The notes beneath the pieces are model-generated. The model was not told where the DNA came from, did no database searches, and saw nothing but the letters and a program-made list of their open reading frames with translations. This document shows positions 44,681 through 56,961 of a DNA stretch of 64,000 nt, piece by piece (positions within the stretch are counted from its first letter, which is position 1; each line of letters begins with the position of its first letter). The stretch is from Nemertoderma westbladi (Eukaryota; Xenacoelomorpha; Nemertodermatida; Nemertodermatidae), in assembly GCA_032718475.1 (NCBI GenBank), contig JAUCBJ010007028.1:1-64000 (forward strand), given 5' to 3'. Both the position numbers and the translations under genes were made by a program.

Positions 44681-47600
44681 ATGACGGTGTTGATAGAAGA
44701 TGATCTTGGTATCAGGGAGCGATATACTCTACCTTTACAAGCATTTGTGGATAGCTTGATACGCGGTGAAGCTGATCCAACTACTATGGAGGACGATGGT
44801 CGTTATATCGAACCGCCGATGTCCCAGGAGCAACTTACGCATGAATTGGACTATAGAAAATTCACCGCTCGCTATACGCATCGTAAAGGTATGTATATGG
44901 ACTTCTTAACTACTGGCCATCCTATCAATTTATACGATACGGATGATGTAGACACCGAAAGGGAAATGGTTTTATTTAAATATCATACCCAGCGGAGTCG
45001 TAACGATAAACCGAGAATAGAACACGAGAATTCTATTCGTGATCGACTGGAAAGAGAAAACGTTGAAGAACCGGATAAACGCATCGACTTCCACGATTAT
45101 CTGGAATTCTTGAGAGAAACCTATCTCAATATTGCTAGTCAACACAATCTAGAAACTCGATATCCTCATGGTATACATCATGAGCCTATGGTAGAACTCA
45201 AACGGCTCTATTTCACTATGATGTATCTTACCGCCGATCGTCCACTACCTGTTGTCCCGGATAGCTTCGAACAGATGGAGGAATATTGTAAAACTGGAGA
45301 ACAATCACCCGCGTTTCCTCTACAGGATGTGCGTCTTTGGTATTATTGTGACAAATGCCCTAGACCCAACCAACAAACGGAAAGACATAAACATCCGCGG
45401 AGACATTGCGCTAAACACAGTTTTACACGTTATACTTACGGGAGTTTTGAGCGAAATCTGTTTGAAGTATCACCTACGATCGCTCGTCTCAAACGATCAC
45501 TAAATAAACCCCTGATCAGAGTTCCGGAATACTCGGTCAGGCCTCCTCATTCCCCAGTGAGACCTCAAACTCTTGATCCTAACAATATCAGTGATCCTCC
45601 CGAACTATATTCACTGTTCAAAGATTTAGTGTTACAGATTAAGATTTAGGGAGTTGTGTGGCGGTGCAATTTTGTTGACAAGCTGGCACAGCATTCTTAA
45701 AAATGCAGCTGCAATGCAGCATGCCGATCCTAGTAGTAGTTACTCGGACAATTAATCAGTGGCACTCCGGTAGTGGGTTTGTTAGATATTCGCCCATCCT
45801 ACTTAGCCGGATTGGGACGCGGGCATCTACGAGAGAGAAGAAGCCGCTTTAGCCCAACCCGAAGCTCAAATCCTTATGACGGATCTCTACTCTAAAACCG
45901 TCCGTCATCCCTCAATGGTTCCCCATTTTGGAGACAAACTCTTCGCGACGATATAACCCCAACCGGTTGATATCAACATAAGATCACAAAATCTTATCGC
46001 TGACGCTCCTATGTTACAGCGTCCGCCAATCAAGGCTGCTCGTGTTGACGATATACTCATTGAACCTCCGGACAATCGAGCGGATCTTGTCCGTCGTATG
46101 GTGCACGATGTCAACATACGCGCTAGACCTTTACCGAACTCATTTTATGGGATTAAAGACCACCCTTATTACGTTAATCTGACTCAATATTATATGGTAA
46201 AACCTGAAGACCCGACGCATAATTTAAAGTTTCTACCGCTAATAAATCCTCTCGACATTGTCGAACTCGAACAATTGCAGAAACATCTGGATCAGTTAGT
46301 AAAAGTAAACTCATTCAGAAAACCATATAACGTTTCTAGAATAGAGAAGGATACAAAACCTTCTTATAATCTCGATGGATTTATTAAAACTCGATTAGTC
46401 CATTGGAATCTAGACGTATTATTCGAAGAAGAGAAAATACAAAGATATGGAAATGTGGAGACGTATCCCACTCAGTACCTGAAGTATAGTGATCTCCCTG
46501 ACGCTAGCCAATGCGCCACCTTGTGGCATCCAGTCGGGATGACCCTAGAGAACGCCACCAAAGAGTGGAATGAAACTCTTAATGTCATTGAGATGTATGG
46601 AGTTGTCACCTACGATAACGAAGGTAGCGTTCCGGTCGGAGAATTAGGAACTACGCGCATGATACATATACGAGGATTAGCTGGTTCTACCCACGTGTTT
46701 ACTCGAGCGTGTTCCGACGTGATTGATTATTCTTTTGAGACTCTCACCGAAACACAAAAGAATCTCCGACATGGACAATTCGAACTTGCGCAGCGTTATG
46801 TCATTGACACTGAGCGCAAACCGGCCATGGGTATCGATGGATCGATGTTACCCCAGCCCGTGCTCGAGATGTTGTTCAACGAAAGAATCCTTAAAATTGG
46901 CTCAGCTGTTTATGGAGATCTCCAAAACGACTTTCGGAATATGGAAAATATCCCATATCCTCGTGGATACTCAGCTGATTGCTCCCTGGGCAGAAGGCCG
47001 AGGTTTCTTCCGCACCATGTATGCTAATACGTCCAGCAACATCACAAAAGTACAACGAACTTCCATCGAACATCTTGCCTTTCATTAATACGGATGGAAT
47101 TTCAAAGTCGGAAATCCTATCAACTATCAACAAGTATATGGAGACCATTATTCTCGATTATACTTTGACGGACCATTGACCGCACCTGGCGCCGTGTATA
47201 GCTTCATGAGTGTTCCACTCCGTCCCTCCTTAGCTATATACACGATCTTTGAAAACACCGCACTTTCCGGTTGGCTAGCCGATGTGTGCAGTCGTACTAT
47301 ACGCGCCCATCCATTAATACTTGAGACCAAACTCGCTAAGCTAGATGAACATAATAAATTCATCCGCTTCAAATGTTTCAGGCGTTTTTTAACCCCGTTC
47401 CGTAACGTAGATAGCAAATTCAAAGACCGCGCTTTGACCAAGCTCAGCCTAAGAAACTCAGCTGCAGAGAAGTTAGATAGCGCTGGATTTGCAATTTTTA
47501 AAGATATTTGTATACAGAACTTACACTCCTCTGTTATACAAAGACCTCGAATCCCCACAGGTTATTCTGTCGTGGAAATTCAGACAGTGGGTTCACTTGA

Positions 47601-48714
47601 GGAGACAGCCACACCTACCTCAGCTATGCACTTGGAAGACGAACCAATATGCTTAGAATCCGAGGAGATACAGCCTACTGCGCCCCGGAGCAGCGACAAT
47701 GACTACATCTTAGAATGGTATCAAGGTCCACAGTGTCTCACCGCATACAATTATTGGCATGCCAACTATGTTTCTCGACAACGTTGTCGGTTATGCGCAT
47801 CGAGAGACCATATTATGCCCATGGACACAAACGTACCCTGCTCTTATTTCCACGAACAACCGGCGATGGAAATCTATTGTGCATATTGCAGACTCAATAA
47901 CTTGCACATTTTTGCAGTCTGCCCCCAATTTATGACTCAATGCCACCATTGTCAACTAAAAGGACACGCCAGTTTTGATTGCCCTTTTAATCACGATTTA
48001 GAAAGCGTAGATGAAATGATTACACTACGTTACATTCGAGCTTGGGAAGCGAATGCTGATTTACATTGTGATTCACGCCATCGCTATTACCCTGGACGCG
48101 CTTACGAAGGAGTTTATGTGTTCCATCCTTATCTATTTGCGTCTGTCAAACAGAAATCACGCATACCGAGTTACGAACTAATGAAGCGCGTCGGAGAATG
48201 TATTTCAACCAAATTTGTACGCAAATTTCTTAGGAGCGTTAATCCCAACGATATTAATTCCTATAATTTGATCAATTTTATCCGTCAAGATCCGGAATAT
48301 GGCGATTTATTTATCAACTCGCATCTAGAGTTACAGGAAGTATATCGACGGCCTTACGAATACCGAGCCCGAGAGCGCAAGTTGGAAAGAACCATTTAAC
48401 CAAGGAAGTTTCTCACTGCCTATGGTCCGCCCACGGCTCTCGTTCAGACCACTCGTAGGGGACCCGTAAGAGCTGCTGTCCTGAAACGCGCTCTAAAGGC
48501 CGTTAGACCGCTCTCCCCCAAAGTTGACGTCGACCAACCAGGCACTTTGACTGGCAGATACACCGACCATAATCCTACACCTTCTGATGCAATCATATTG
48601 CACCCTTCACCCAGGAGTTATAGCCCTCCTCGTAAAGTGGCTCACCCCAAAGAGAAAAAGACTCTTGCTAGCTTTAAAAAACTGCGTAAATGCCGTCCAC
48701 GCAAGAAAGACTAA
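44681..48714 (+). pseudogene. Unrecognised large zinc-knuckle protein gene, broken
   Basis: Four pieces read as one former frame of roughly 1,300 codons. ATG at 44681 opens a 322-codon frame that ends at a LINE-tail insertion (45648). A degenerate stretch with a stop at 45954 leads in frame to 46011-47027. A shift near 46975 and TAA at 47086 precede the frame of 47176-48399. TAA at 48397, Lys in the second copy, is followed by 105 more codons to 48714. The first piece has a Cys/His cluster (CDKCPRPN, RRHCAKH). The last has CRLC (Cys 204 and 207 from 47176), CAYC, and CHHCQLKGHASFDC, a CX2CX4HX4C knuckle at 256-269. The C-terminus is very basic. Zinc knuckle plus basic tail is gag-like, but I see no capsid, protease or polymerase motif, and the family is unknown to me. 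Confidence 0.6.
45648..45745 (+). repeat. Short 5'-truncated LINE A tail inside the unknown gene
   Basis: GGGAGTTGTGTGGCGGTGCA through CCGATCCTAGTAGTAGT is a near match to the reverse complement of 25131-25222. Only the last 90-odd bases of LINE A are present, including the TAG microsatellite tail. Its first bases create the stop that ends the upstream frame at 45649. Confidence 0.88.
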
Positions 48715-49718
48715 CTGTTTAGAGTATTTTTATATTTTAGAAACTGTGATTTTTTATATTTTATAGAATTAAATCCCAATTTCTGGGAGCGGTGTAAAAG
48801 CTTTTGTGGGATATAACTGGCCCTTTTGCTTCGCAATCCAGTTTCCCCCAATGCGCTCAAATACTCTAAAGAAAAACTACCTAACTCAAATGATGCAAGC
48901 TACCGGCTGATTGGCTGATTTGCTGCTTAGATTATAGAAACGTATAACTGTTATCAAACCGAGTCATATCTTGCATACATAACTCATTGCACCACACGAC
49001 ATAAAAAACTCAAACTAATATTGTCAAACTTTTCACCGCATTATTTTACTGCTATTTACTGTTGGTTATTAATTGTATCAGTTGATGGAATATTGTTATA
49101 CTTGGAGAATATCGATAAATAACCCAAAAATCCCAATCTTCTTGATACACTAAAGGTTAGAGAGACCGGTTACATATAGCAATTGCGACTTATATTATCG
49201 TTGTTTGTAGTGAATCTAATGCTATTTCATAGATACTACATGAGTCAATTGCTGTTCTCTTTATGTATGGTCAAATTCAGTGACTGTCGGCAGATCAGTG
49301 TGCAGTTGTGCGGTACCGGTAGTGTGCAAGAGTGATTGATAACTAAGCATCTCCTAAAGAATGCGCCTTATACGTGAATCATAAGCCGTACCGTTGTGTT
49401 TAGTATAAGTCATAACTCTGTTTACATATTTAGAGCGCCACGTCCTAAAGGAACTGTTAATATTTCCCGAAAATGAATAATACTTGTCAGAGATTATATA
49501 TTAACGATCAATCGAATAATACAGTAGGCTTACACCGCAATAAGGTCTAAGCATCCGAATCCAGTCTCCCGGGTATATCCAGCGGGTGAATGATCGCGCA
49601 TCGGCTGGCTTCGGCTAATGTAGTGCATCAAATACTTGTCATAGGCTAAAGTCGATTTACAAACTAAATGACATATAAATTAGCGGGTTAAACTGCTAAA
49701 GGTCCAAAAGCGCAAGCA

Positions 49719-50550
49719 ATATTGCAGACTCAATAACTTGCAGATTTTTGCAGTCTGCCCCCAATTTATGACTCAATGCCACCATTGTCAACTAAAAGGA
49801 CACGCCAGTTTTGATTGCCTTTTTAATCACGATTTAGAAAGCGTAGATGAAATGATTACACTACGTTACATTCGAGCTTGGGAAGCAAACGCTGATTTAC
49901 ATTGTGATTCACGCCATCGCTATTACCCTGGACGCGCTTACGAAGGAGTTTATGCGTTCCATCCTTATCTATTCGCGTCTGTTGAACAGAAATCACGCAT
50001 ACCGAGTTACGAACTAATGAAGCGCATCGGAGAATGTATTTCAACCAAATTTGTACGCAAATTTCTTAGGAGCGTTAATCCCAACGATATTAATTCCTAT
50101 AATTTGATCAATTTTATCCGTCAAGATCCGGAATATGGCGATTTATTTATCAACTCGCATCCAGAGTTACAGGAAGTATATCGACGGCCTTACGAATACC
50201 GAGCCCGAGAGCGCGAGTTGGAAAGAACCATTAAACCAAGGAAGTTTCTCACTGCCTATGGTCCGCCCACGGCTCTCGTTCAGACCACTCGTAGGGGACC
50301 CGTAAGAGCTGCTGTCCTGAAACGCACTCTAAAGGCCGTTAGACCGCTCTCCCCCGAAGTTGATGTCGACCAACCAGGCACTTCGACCGGCGGATACACC
50401 GACCATAATCCTACACCTTCTGATGCAATCATATTGCACCCTTCACCCAGGAGTTATAGCCCTCCTCTTAAAGTGGCTCGCCCCAAAGAGAAAAAGACTC
50501 TTGCTAGCTTTAAAAAACTGCGTAAACGCCGTCCACGCAAGAAAGACTAA
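49719..50550 (+). CDS. Second copy of the zinc-knuckle gene, 5'-truncated but open
   Basis: The frame is open from the duplication breakpoint at 49719, with its first ATG at 49738, to the stop at 50550 (270 codons from the ATG). It retains the CX2CX4HX4C knuckle and the basic tail ending RRPRKKD. Compared with the first copy it has about a dozen amino-acid changes in 300 and reads Lys where the first copy has TAA at 48397. It lacks the first two Cys clusters and everything upstream, so it is a fragment even though open. No promoter is apparent. Confidence 0.6.
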
Positions 50551-50762
50551 CTGTTTAGAGTATTTTTATATTTTAGAAACTGTGATTTTTTATATTTTAT
50601 AGAATTAAATCCCATTTTCTGGGAGCGGTGTAAAAGCTTTTGTGGGATATAACTGGCCCTTTTGCTTCGTAATCCAGTTTCCCCCAATGCGCTCAAATAC
50701 TCTAAAGAAAAACTCCCTAACTCAAATGATGCAAGCTACCGGCTGATTGGCTGATTTGCTGT

Positions 50763-51056
50763 ACGTAGGGCCTCTTTGTTCTGTTCGATCAACCAACCAG
50801 AGCAACGGTCAACCAAGCAGAGTGATTCATCCGGTGTGTTGGCTAAGGGCTGCAAAAACCCGAATAGTTCGGCATTTAGACATTCGTGGAATCTGTGGAA
50901 TATGGAGCTCTGCCAATGAGAGCTATTTCTCTCTGTATTGAAAGCTACCTGCAACAGCCCACAGAGTTCAGTGTGTGTGTGTGTTGGTTTTCCTATGCCA
51001 GAACATCGGTTGTGGAATCATTCTGTTTTCAGACTTTAGCCAAACATTAGTAGGCT
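50763..51056. mobile_element. 294-bp insertion in the second tandem copy
   Basis: Present only in copy 2, between GATTGGCTGATTTGCTG and CTTAGATTATAGAAACG, which are contiguous in copy 1. It contains GATCAACCAACCAGAGCAAC and a GTGTGTGTGTG run. I see no inverted ends, no poly(A) and no clear target duplication, so its class is unknown. Confidence 0.7.
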
Positions 51057-51847
51057 TAGATTATAGAAACGTATAACTGTTATCAAACCGAGTCATATCT
51101 TGCATACATAACTCATTGCACCACACGACATAACAAACTCAAACTAATATTGTCAAACTTTTCACCGCATTATTTTACTGCTATTTACTGTCGGTTATTA
51201 ATTGTATCAGTTGATGGAATATTGTTATACTTGGAGAATATCGATAAATAACCCAGAAATCCAAATCTTCTTGATACACTAAAGGTTAGAGAGACCGGTT
51301 ACATATAGCAATTGCGACTTATATTATTGTGGTTTGTAGTGAATCTAATGCTATTTCATAGATACTACATGAGTCAATTGCTGTTCTCTTTATGTATGGT
51401 CAAATTCAGTGACTGTCGGCAGATCAGTGTGCAGTTGTGCGGTACCGGTAGTGTGCAAGAGTGATTGATAACTAAGCATCTCCTAAAGAATGCGCCTTAT
51501 ACGTGAATCATAAGCCGTACCGTTGTGTTTAGTATAAGTCATGACTCTGTTTACATATTTAGAGCGCCACGTCCTAAAGGAACTGTTAATATTTCCCGAA
51601 AGTGAATAATATTTGTCAGAGATTATATATTAACTATCAATCGAATAATACAGTAGGCTTACACCGCAATAAGGTCTAAGCATCCGAATCCAGTCTCCCG
51701 GGTATATCCAGCGGGTGAATGATCGCGCATCGGCTGGCTTCGGCTAATGTAGTGCATCAAAGACTTGTCATAGGCTAAAGTCGATTTACAAACTAAAAGA
51801 CATATAAATTAGCGGGTTAAACTGCTAAAGGTCTAAAAGCGCGAACA

Positions 51848-52555
51848 CCATGTTTTCCTCATGTTCGATTTATTTTCTTCAACTGATTGACATAGAAATT
51901 TTTTTCAGCTTCCCTGTATAATTTTGTGCATATGTTTCTGTATGTTTTATATTTATTTAGATTCTCATCCGTGGGTTTTGAGATATACCGAGCATACAGC
52001 TTATTTTTTTTTATAGAACATTTTATTAAAGAATGAGTTATCCACAGACGATGCGAGGTGTATTTCTTTGTTTGCATTTTTTTTTTTGGTAGATGATTTT
52101 CACATATGTTTTCAAATTTATTATAGAAATTTTTAAATTTGTCCTTGTCTTCTGCATCCCAGTATGACCAAGATTTATTTTCATTAATCTCGCCTAAAAA
52201 TTCATTGGCGTTAAATTTTGAGTAGTCAAAAACGTATTTAACTTCAGGCTCACGGAAATAAGTACTAAATTCAGAAAATATTATGAAAGTTGGGAAATCG
52301 TCCCCAGAACCAATTTTTGAAAGGAAAACACCTGAATTACAAACGGCATCAGTAATATTATGAAAAATATGATCTATGATCGATTTTGAGAATTCGGTTA
52401 CCCTAGTTGGTACATCAATTATTTGTGAGAAACCATGAGACGTTATGGTATTTAAATAATCAGCTGATTTGGAAGATATTCTAATTAGATCTATGTTATA
52501 ATCTCCAGTTATAATTGTATCATAATTTTTATTTGAAAGTATTTCCAGTTGCCAA
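51848..52555 (-). pseudogene. LINE D fragment (endonuclease C-terminus and pre-RT region)
   Basis: The minus strand reads TIITGDYNIDLIRI (GDFN-type motif), then IIDVPTRVTEFSKSIIDHIF (the Asp-His of the APE active site), followed by the linker before reverse transcriptase up to KNFYVNQLKK. It is open throughout, but both ends are missing. Its left end abuts the terminus of the unknown element exactly at 51847/51848, and no LINE continuation is found on the far side at 24411. Resembles CR1/Jockey-type elements; it may be the same family as LINE B, but the two do not overlap. Confidence 0.78.
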
Positions 52556-53488
52556 TAGACCACACGTGGTATTACCATAGAAACGAGGCGCCACCATTGG
52601 CAATCCGAGAGAACACGACTGCAGGGGAAATGATGACAGATATCTACCGACACTCTGGCAACAATAATGTTCTGGGACTTTCGCAAAGATATGACGCTTC
52701 TACCTACAGAATACCGCCGGATTTCCTAAACAAATCAAGGTGAAAATATAAAACTGGAAACCCTTTTTGTTTCCACGACAACCAACACCAGACGCGCGAC
52801 TACGGGGTTTATTTCAGCGGGAAGTTTTGGAAGTTTAAATCCTACGGAGATAAGCGGCAGCATCTGTCTGCGAACCACATCGAGTGGGTGAGTGACACAG
52901 CTGGGCGAGGTACCCGGCCCTGCACGTCGGTTTACCGGAGGAGTTTCAACCGAGTCTCGTCTGTAATCCTGGATACTACTGCGGGGATATTGCTTGATAT
53001 CCCTCCTGTATTCCGGGCCGCCACCTCGGAATCATTCCGACCTCACTCCAGCTCCCCCCGTGTCTACCCGACCCCCGTAGTCAGGGTGACTGATTGCTCG
53101 GAATATATCCGGGTTGGTATGACAGCCCTTGATTCCGGTTCATTTAGGACTCCTCTTCGCTCCCTCGCTTTGGCACAGGAACCGTTCCAGAAACCCAATA
53201 ACTGGCGATATTCAAACAGAGGCATTAAAATATAATAGGATTTATTTGTATATTATTAGGTAATAATAAAGAATTTTAATTAACAATTAATTTGTTAAAT
53301 TATATCAGCTGATTTTGAAAAGTCCAAATTTTGCTCTCGGAACTCCTCCGACGTTCTTAAAATGTTTCTATAAAATATATTAGGTAATATTAGGCAGACA
53401 ACTGATACGGATGTTGAAATATGTAAGGCAACACTAGAGTTAAGGTGCACCTTAGCTAAGGTTGATTTATATGCAACCGGCTCCTCCT
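52556..53488. other. GC-richer unannotated stretch
   Basis: About 52740-53220 is clearly richer in GC and CpG than its surroundings. It holds one 115-codon plus frame (52888-53235), Ser/Arg/Pro-rich, with no domain I recognise. It could be a first exon, an element's 5' region, or chance. Confidence 0.35.
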
Positions 53489-54751
53489 ATAATATTATAC
53501 TGTACTTCAAAGCATATTAAAAGGATTGATAGATACAGAGATATGTGCATCCAGCGACCATAAGAGTACTATATGGGAAGAAGCTTCGAACATATCCATT
53601 ATACATAATTAGACAATGCTGATTCCAAATCTGATTTCAGATTTGCCCCTACCCTATCAAGCTTTCTCACAATTGCCAATTTGAATTCAAAAAACTTATC
53701 GCAAATAACTATGATGAGTGATGTAAATTCAAATGAGAATCAAATATTCTCAAAATCAATCTAAAACATTGAAAGGAGCTTTGTTTATATGAATTATATA
53801 TATTTAAAACAATGCTGATTCTAAATCTGCTTTCATATTTGCCATAGCATATCAAGTTATTTGCAAAATTACCAATTTAAGTTCAAATTACTTATCGCAA
53901 ACAACTGTAAGGAGAGAAGTTGATTAAAAAAGAATCAAATATGCTCAAAATCAATCTACAACATTGAATGGAGCTTTGTTCCTATGAATTATCTATAATT
54001 AAACAATGGTGATACCAAATCTGCTTTCAGATTTGCCATGCTGCCATAGCATATCAAGTTTTTTTACAATAATTGCCAATCTGAGTTCAAATCGCTTATC
54101 GCGAACAACTGTGATGAGTGAAGTAGATTCAATAATAATCAAATATGCTCCAAATCAATATAAAACATGAAAAAGAGCTTTGTTAATTTGAGTTATATAT
54201 TAAACAATGCAATCTATATGGTAAATCGGCTATCAGATTTACCATAGCATATGTTGTAGATTGATTTGGGGGTGTATTTTATTCTTATTGAATCTACTTT
54301 CACTCATAATAATTGTTTGCGATAAGTAATTTGAACTTAAATTGGCAAACGTAAAAAAAACTTGATATCCTATGGCAGTATGGCAAATATGAAAGCAGAT
54401 TTGGAATCAGCATTGTTTAAAAATATATAATTCATATAAACAAAGCTCCATTCAATGTTTTGGATTGATTGTGAGCATATGTGATTCTCATTTGAATCTA
54501 CGCCACTCATCACAGTCGTTTGCAATAAGTTTTTGAACTCAAAGTGGCAATTGTGAAAAAACTTGATGTACAGTAGTAGGGCAAATGTAAAATCAGATTT
54601 GGAATCAGCATTGCCTAATTATGTATAATACATATGTGCAAAGCTTCTTCCCATATATTAGTTCTATTTTGGTCGTTGGATGCACAATTGCACATATCTC
54701 TGCATCTATCAATCCTTATCTTAAAATGCTTTGAAGTACAGTATAATATTA
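53489..54751. mobile_element. 1.26-kb palindromic element with about 190-bp internal repeats
   Basis: The ends are long inverted repeats: AATATTATACTGTACTTCAA at 53491 mirrors TTGAAGTACAGTATAATATT ending at 54750, and pairing continues through AAGCTTC and GACAATGCTGATTCCAAATC. Inside, a unit with AACAATGCTGATTC...CAAATCTG...GCATATCAAG recurs about every 190 bp (53604, 53803, 53990, 54190), then in reverse orientation to 54620. No coding frame. It resembles a MITE or foldback element. Confidence 0.82.
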
Positions 54752-56961
54752 TTGTATATCATGCACCATATCATTTTAAAATACAAATCAGATGCGATTT
54801 TTGGGTTCTGCACTTAAAATCAGTCAAAATCAAATTAAACGAACAGTTCCTAGATATACTTAACCAAAAGTTAAGTTTTGTGGCCAATTATTGATATCGT
54901 ACCAAATGGCGCTTAGGCACAAATTAGTGATGCTTGTGCAAGCATTTCCCATGGGGTTGTGATGAATTTTTTTTACTAAACATAGCTTTGAATGGTTAAA
55001 CAATGCTAAAATCGAGATTAACTGAAATAAGATGCAGGGAGGTAGACCTACAAAATGTTAGTGCCAATATTTCAATATGTCCTAGGCGCAATCAATTGAA
55101 TGATCGATTGATGAGTTGTGCCGGGCTTAAGCTTTTGTGTGATATCTCAAGAACTACTAGCTAGCTTAGAACTTGTTTTGAAAGTTGAACTTTGTTTCTA
55201 CACCCACTAAATCGATGACTGCGGTTCAAATAAGCCTAAAATTAACTCTGTACGACCAACAGAAGCCTTCATGTCAGCAAACTCTATTATATTCTTCACG
55301 CGCGATCAATCGGTGACCAGACACTCAACTTCAGTATGTTTGAGCCACCTCTAATATTTGATGTACATGCTTAAAATTTCACATGTCGAATTTTTTGACG
55401 AAATTGAAACATTTGAGGGTGTCAGAGATGATAAATTCCAACCTTTCAAAATAAGGACCACCCTAATGTGTACCAAGTTTGGTTCCATTTCATTCATGAT
55501 TGACACAGTTATTGGCGTTCAAACATTTCCGACAACATCAACAACGACGACGGACGGCTCACTAATTGTACTGCTATGCTAAGGCTCACCTGGACTTCGT
55601 GGCTCGCCCCACATATGTTAGCCAGGACTGTGATAACCCTTCCCTTTAGAGTAGGGGGTACCAAACAAGCAAATATTTTATATTTAATATATTGATACGT
55701 CATCATCATTATTTAATAATATTAATTATAATTAATACAATTACAGAATTAAGTATAACAATTAATAATGATAACTATTAACAAGAAAGATTAGTAAAAT
55801 ATTGCAGCAAGGTTGTATTGTTTTTAATAAATATTTAATGTATCAACAACAACTAAAGCTACGAAAGTTGTTTACATCTGAAACTAGAATAAAAACCTAA
55901 GTAGAAAATTGTATTTCATATAAAATAGGGAAATTGTTTACATCTGGATCTAGAATACAAATTTCATATAAAAAAATAAATAAAATAAAGCCCACAAGCT
56001 TGGTGTCTTCAAAAGTATTGGTCAAAAATTTAAAATTTACATCCTGACTCACTTTATTGGCTTCGAAATGTAATTTTAAAAAAATGAATAAATATAAAAA
56101 AAACTCAAGAGAGCTGCAAAACATTTACAAATATCTGCCTTGTGGATAGTCACCTTCGAATCAACCCTGCCAGACAACATCTTCAACTTTTTTTATAATA
56201 CTTTTATAATAGTAATATTTCATGTCTGACACCTTCAACTTTAAAAACTAATTCAACTACGCAAAACACAAGGGCCCAAACTGGCCATTAAATATGTCCA
56301 ATTCCCCCGGAGATAGTTCCACCCCCACAGACTTAGAATTACCGTCACCACTCACCACCCCTAAACTCCCGCAACCCTGCAATGGACATCGATGTATTTT
56401 TTTTCTGAAGGCAGCGCAAAGACGGACAAAAACAGAAACTTCTAGTAACACATCCCCTGGGGAGATCTACTTTTCCTGATATCTGGAGATATAATTCGCC
56501 GACTCCCACGAGAGCATTGCACCCTGGGGACACACATTTCAAGTGAGTGGACCCAACTATCATTCTCTTCACTTCCCAATCCTGCTTATGTAAGGGATAC
56601 TTTCGAAGTTAACGAATGCCTTTTCCAGAATAATCTGTAATTCCGAGGCAGTATATGCTAATTGGTATATAATAGATATCCTATCCGCCTACCATGCCTA
56701 CTGATGCATACCAGTACTGCAGTATGCCGTTGTAGTAACAGTACTGCAGTTTGTCACAATCCACGGTGCTATGTAGGCCTACTGATGTAACTTAGCAACC
56801 TGATCCCCTATTGGCTATTTACCTAACTGACAGTCAGACAGTACCTTATATACAATATTATATCTCTGTCTTCTGATTGGTTATAGGATCAGATGCCATC
56901 AGATCAGATCAGATAAGGACAGACATTTTATTCTACCTCCAACTTTCTGTTTCTTTGCAGG
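54752..56961. other. Non-coding stretch
   Basis: AT-rich; short frames at 55358-55582 and 56257-56572 have no recognisable domain. I see no repeat longer than simple tracts. It lies downstream of the minus-strand gene ending at 56962. Confidence 0.55.

Larger units (their letters stand above)
47883..51847 (+). repeat. Tandem copies of the unknown element's 3' part
   Basis: Sequence from ATATTGCAGACTCAATAACT at 47883 to about 49718 repeats from 49719 to 51847, with few differences. The second copy begins inside the gene, directly against the terminal AAAAGCGC of the first copy. It also carries an extra 294 bp at 50763-51056. Both copies end in the same 370-bp terminal segment (about 49360-49718 and 51479-51847), which recurs inverted at 24412. 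Confidence 0.92.

Noticed and set aside
44440-44703. Plus-strand 87-codon frame upstream of the unknown gene
   Set aside because: It overlaps the start of the longer frame in another phase and has no recognisable motif.
24412-51847. A single 27-kb Polinton/Maverick-like transposon with 370-bp inverted ends
   Set aside because: No polymerase B, integrase, ATPase or capsid genes of that group; the contents are unrelated nested retroelements; the flanks show no 6-bp target duplication. Kept only as an alternative within a finding.
51848-52555. LINE D as a target split by the neighbouring element
   Set aside because: If the element at 24412-51847 had inserted into LINE D, its other half should lie left of 24412. 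The sequence there shows no reverse transcriptase.
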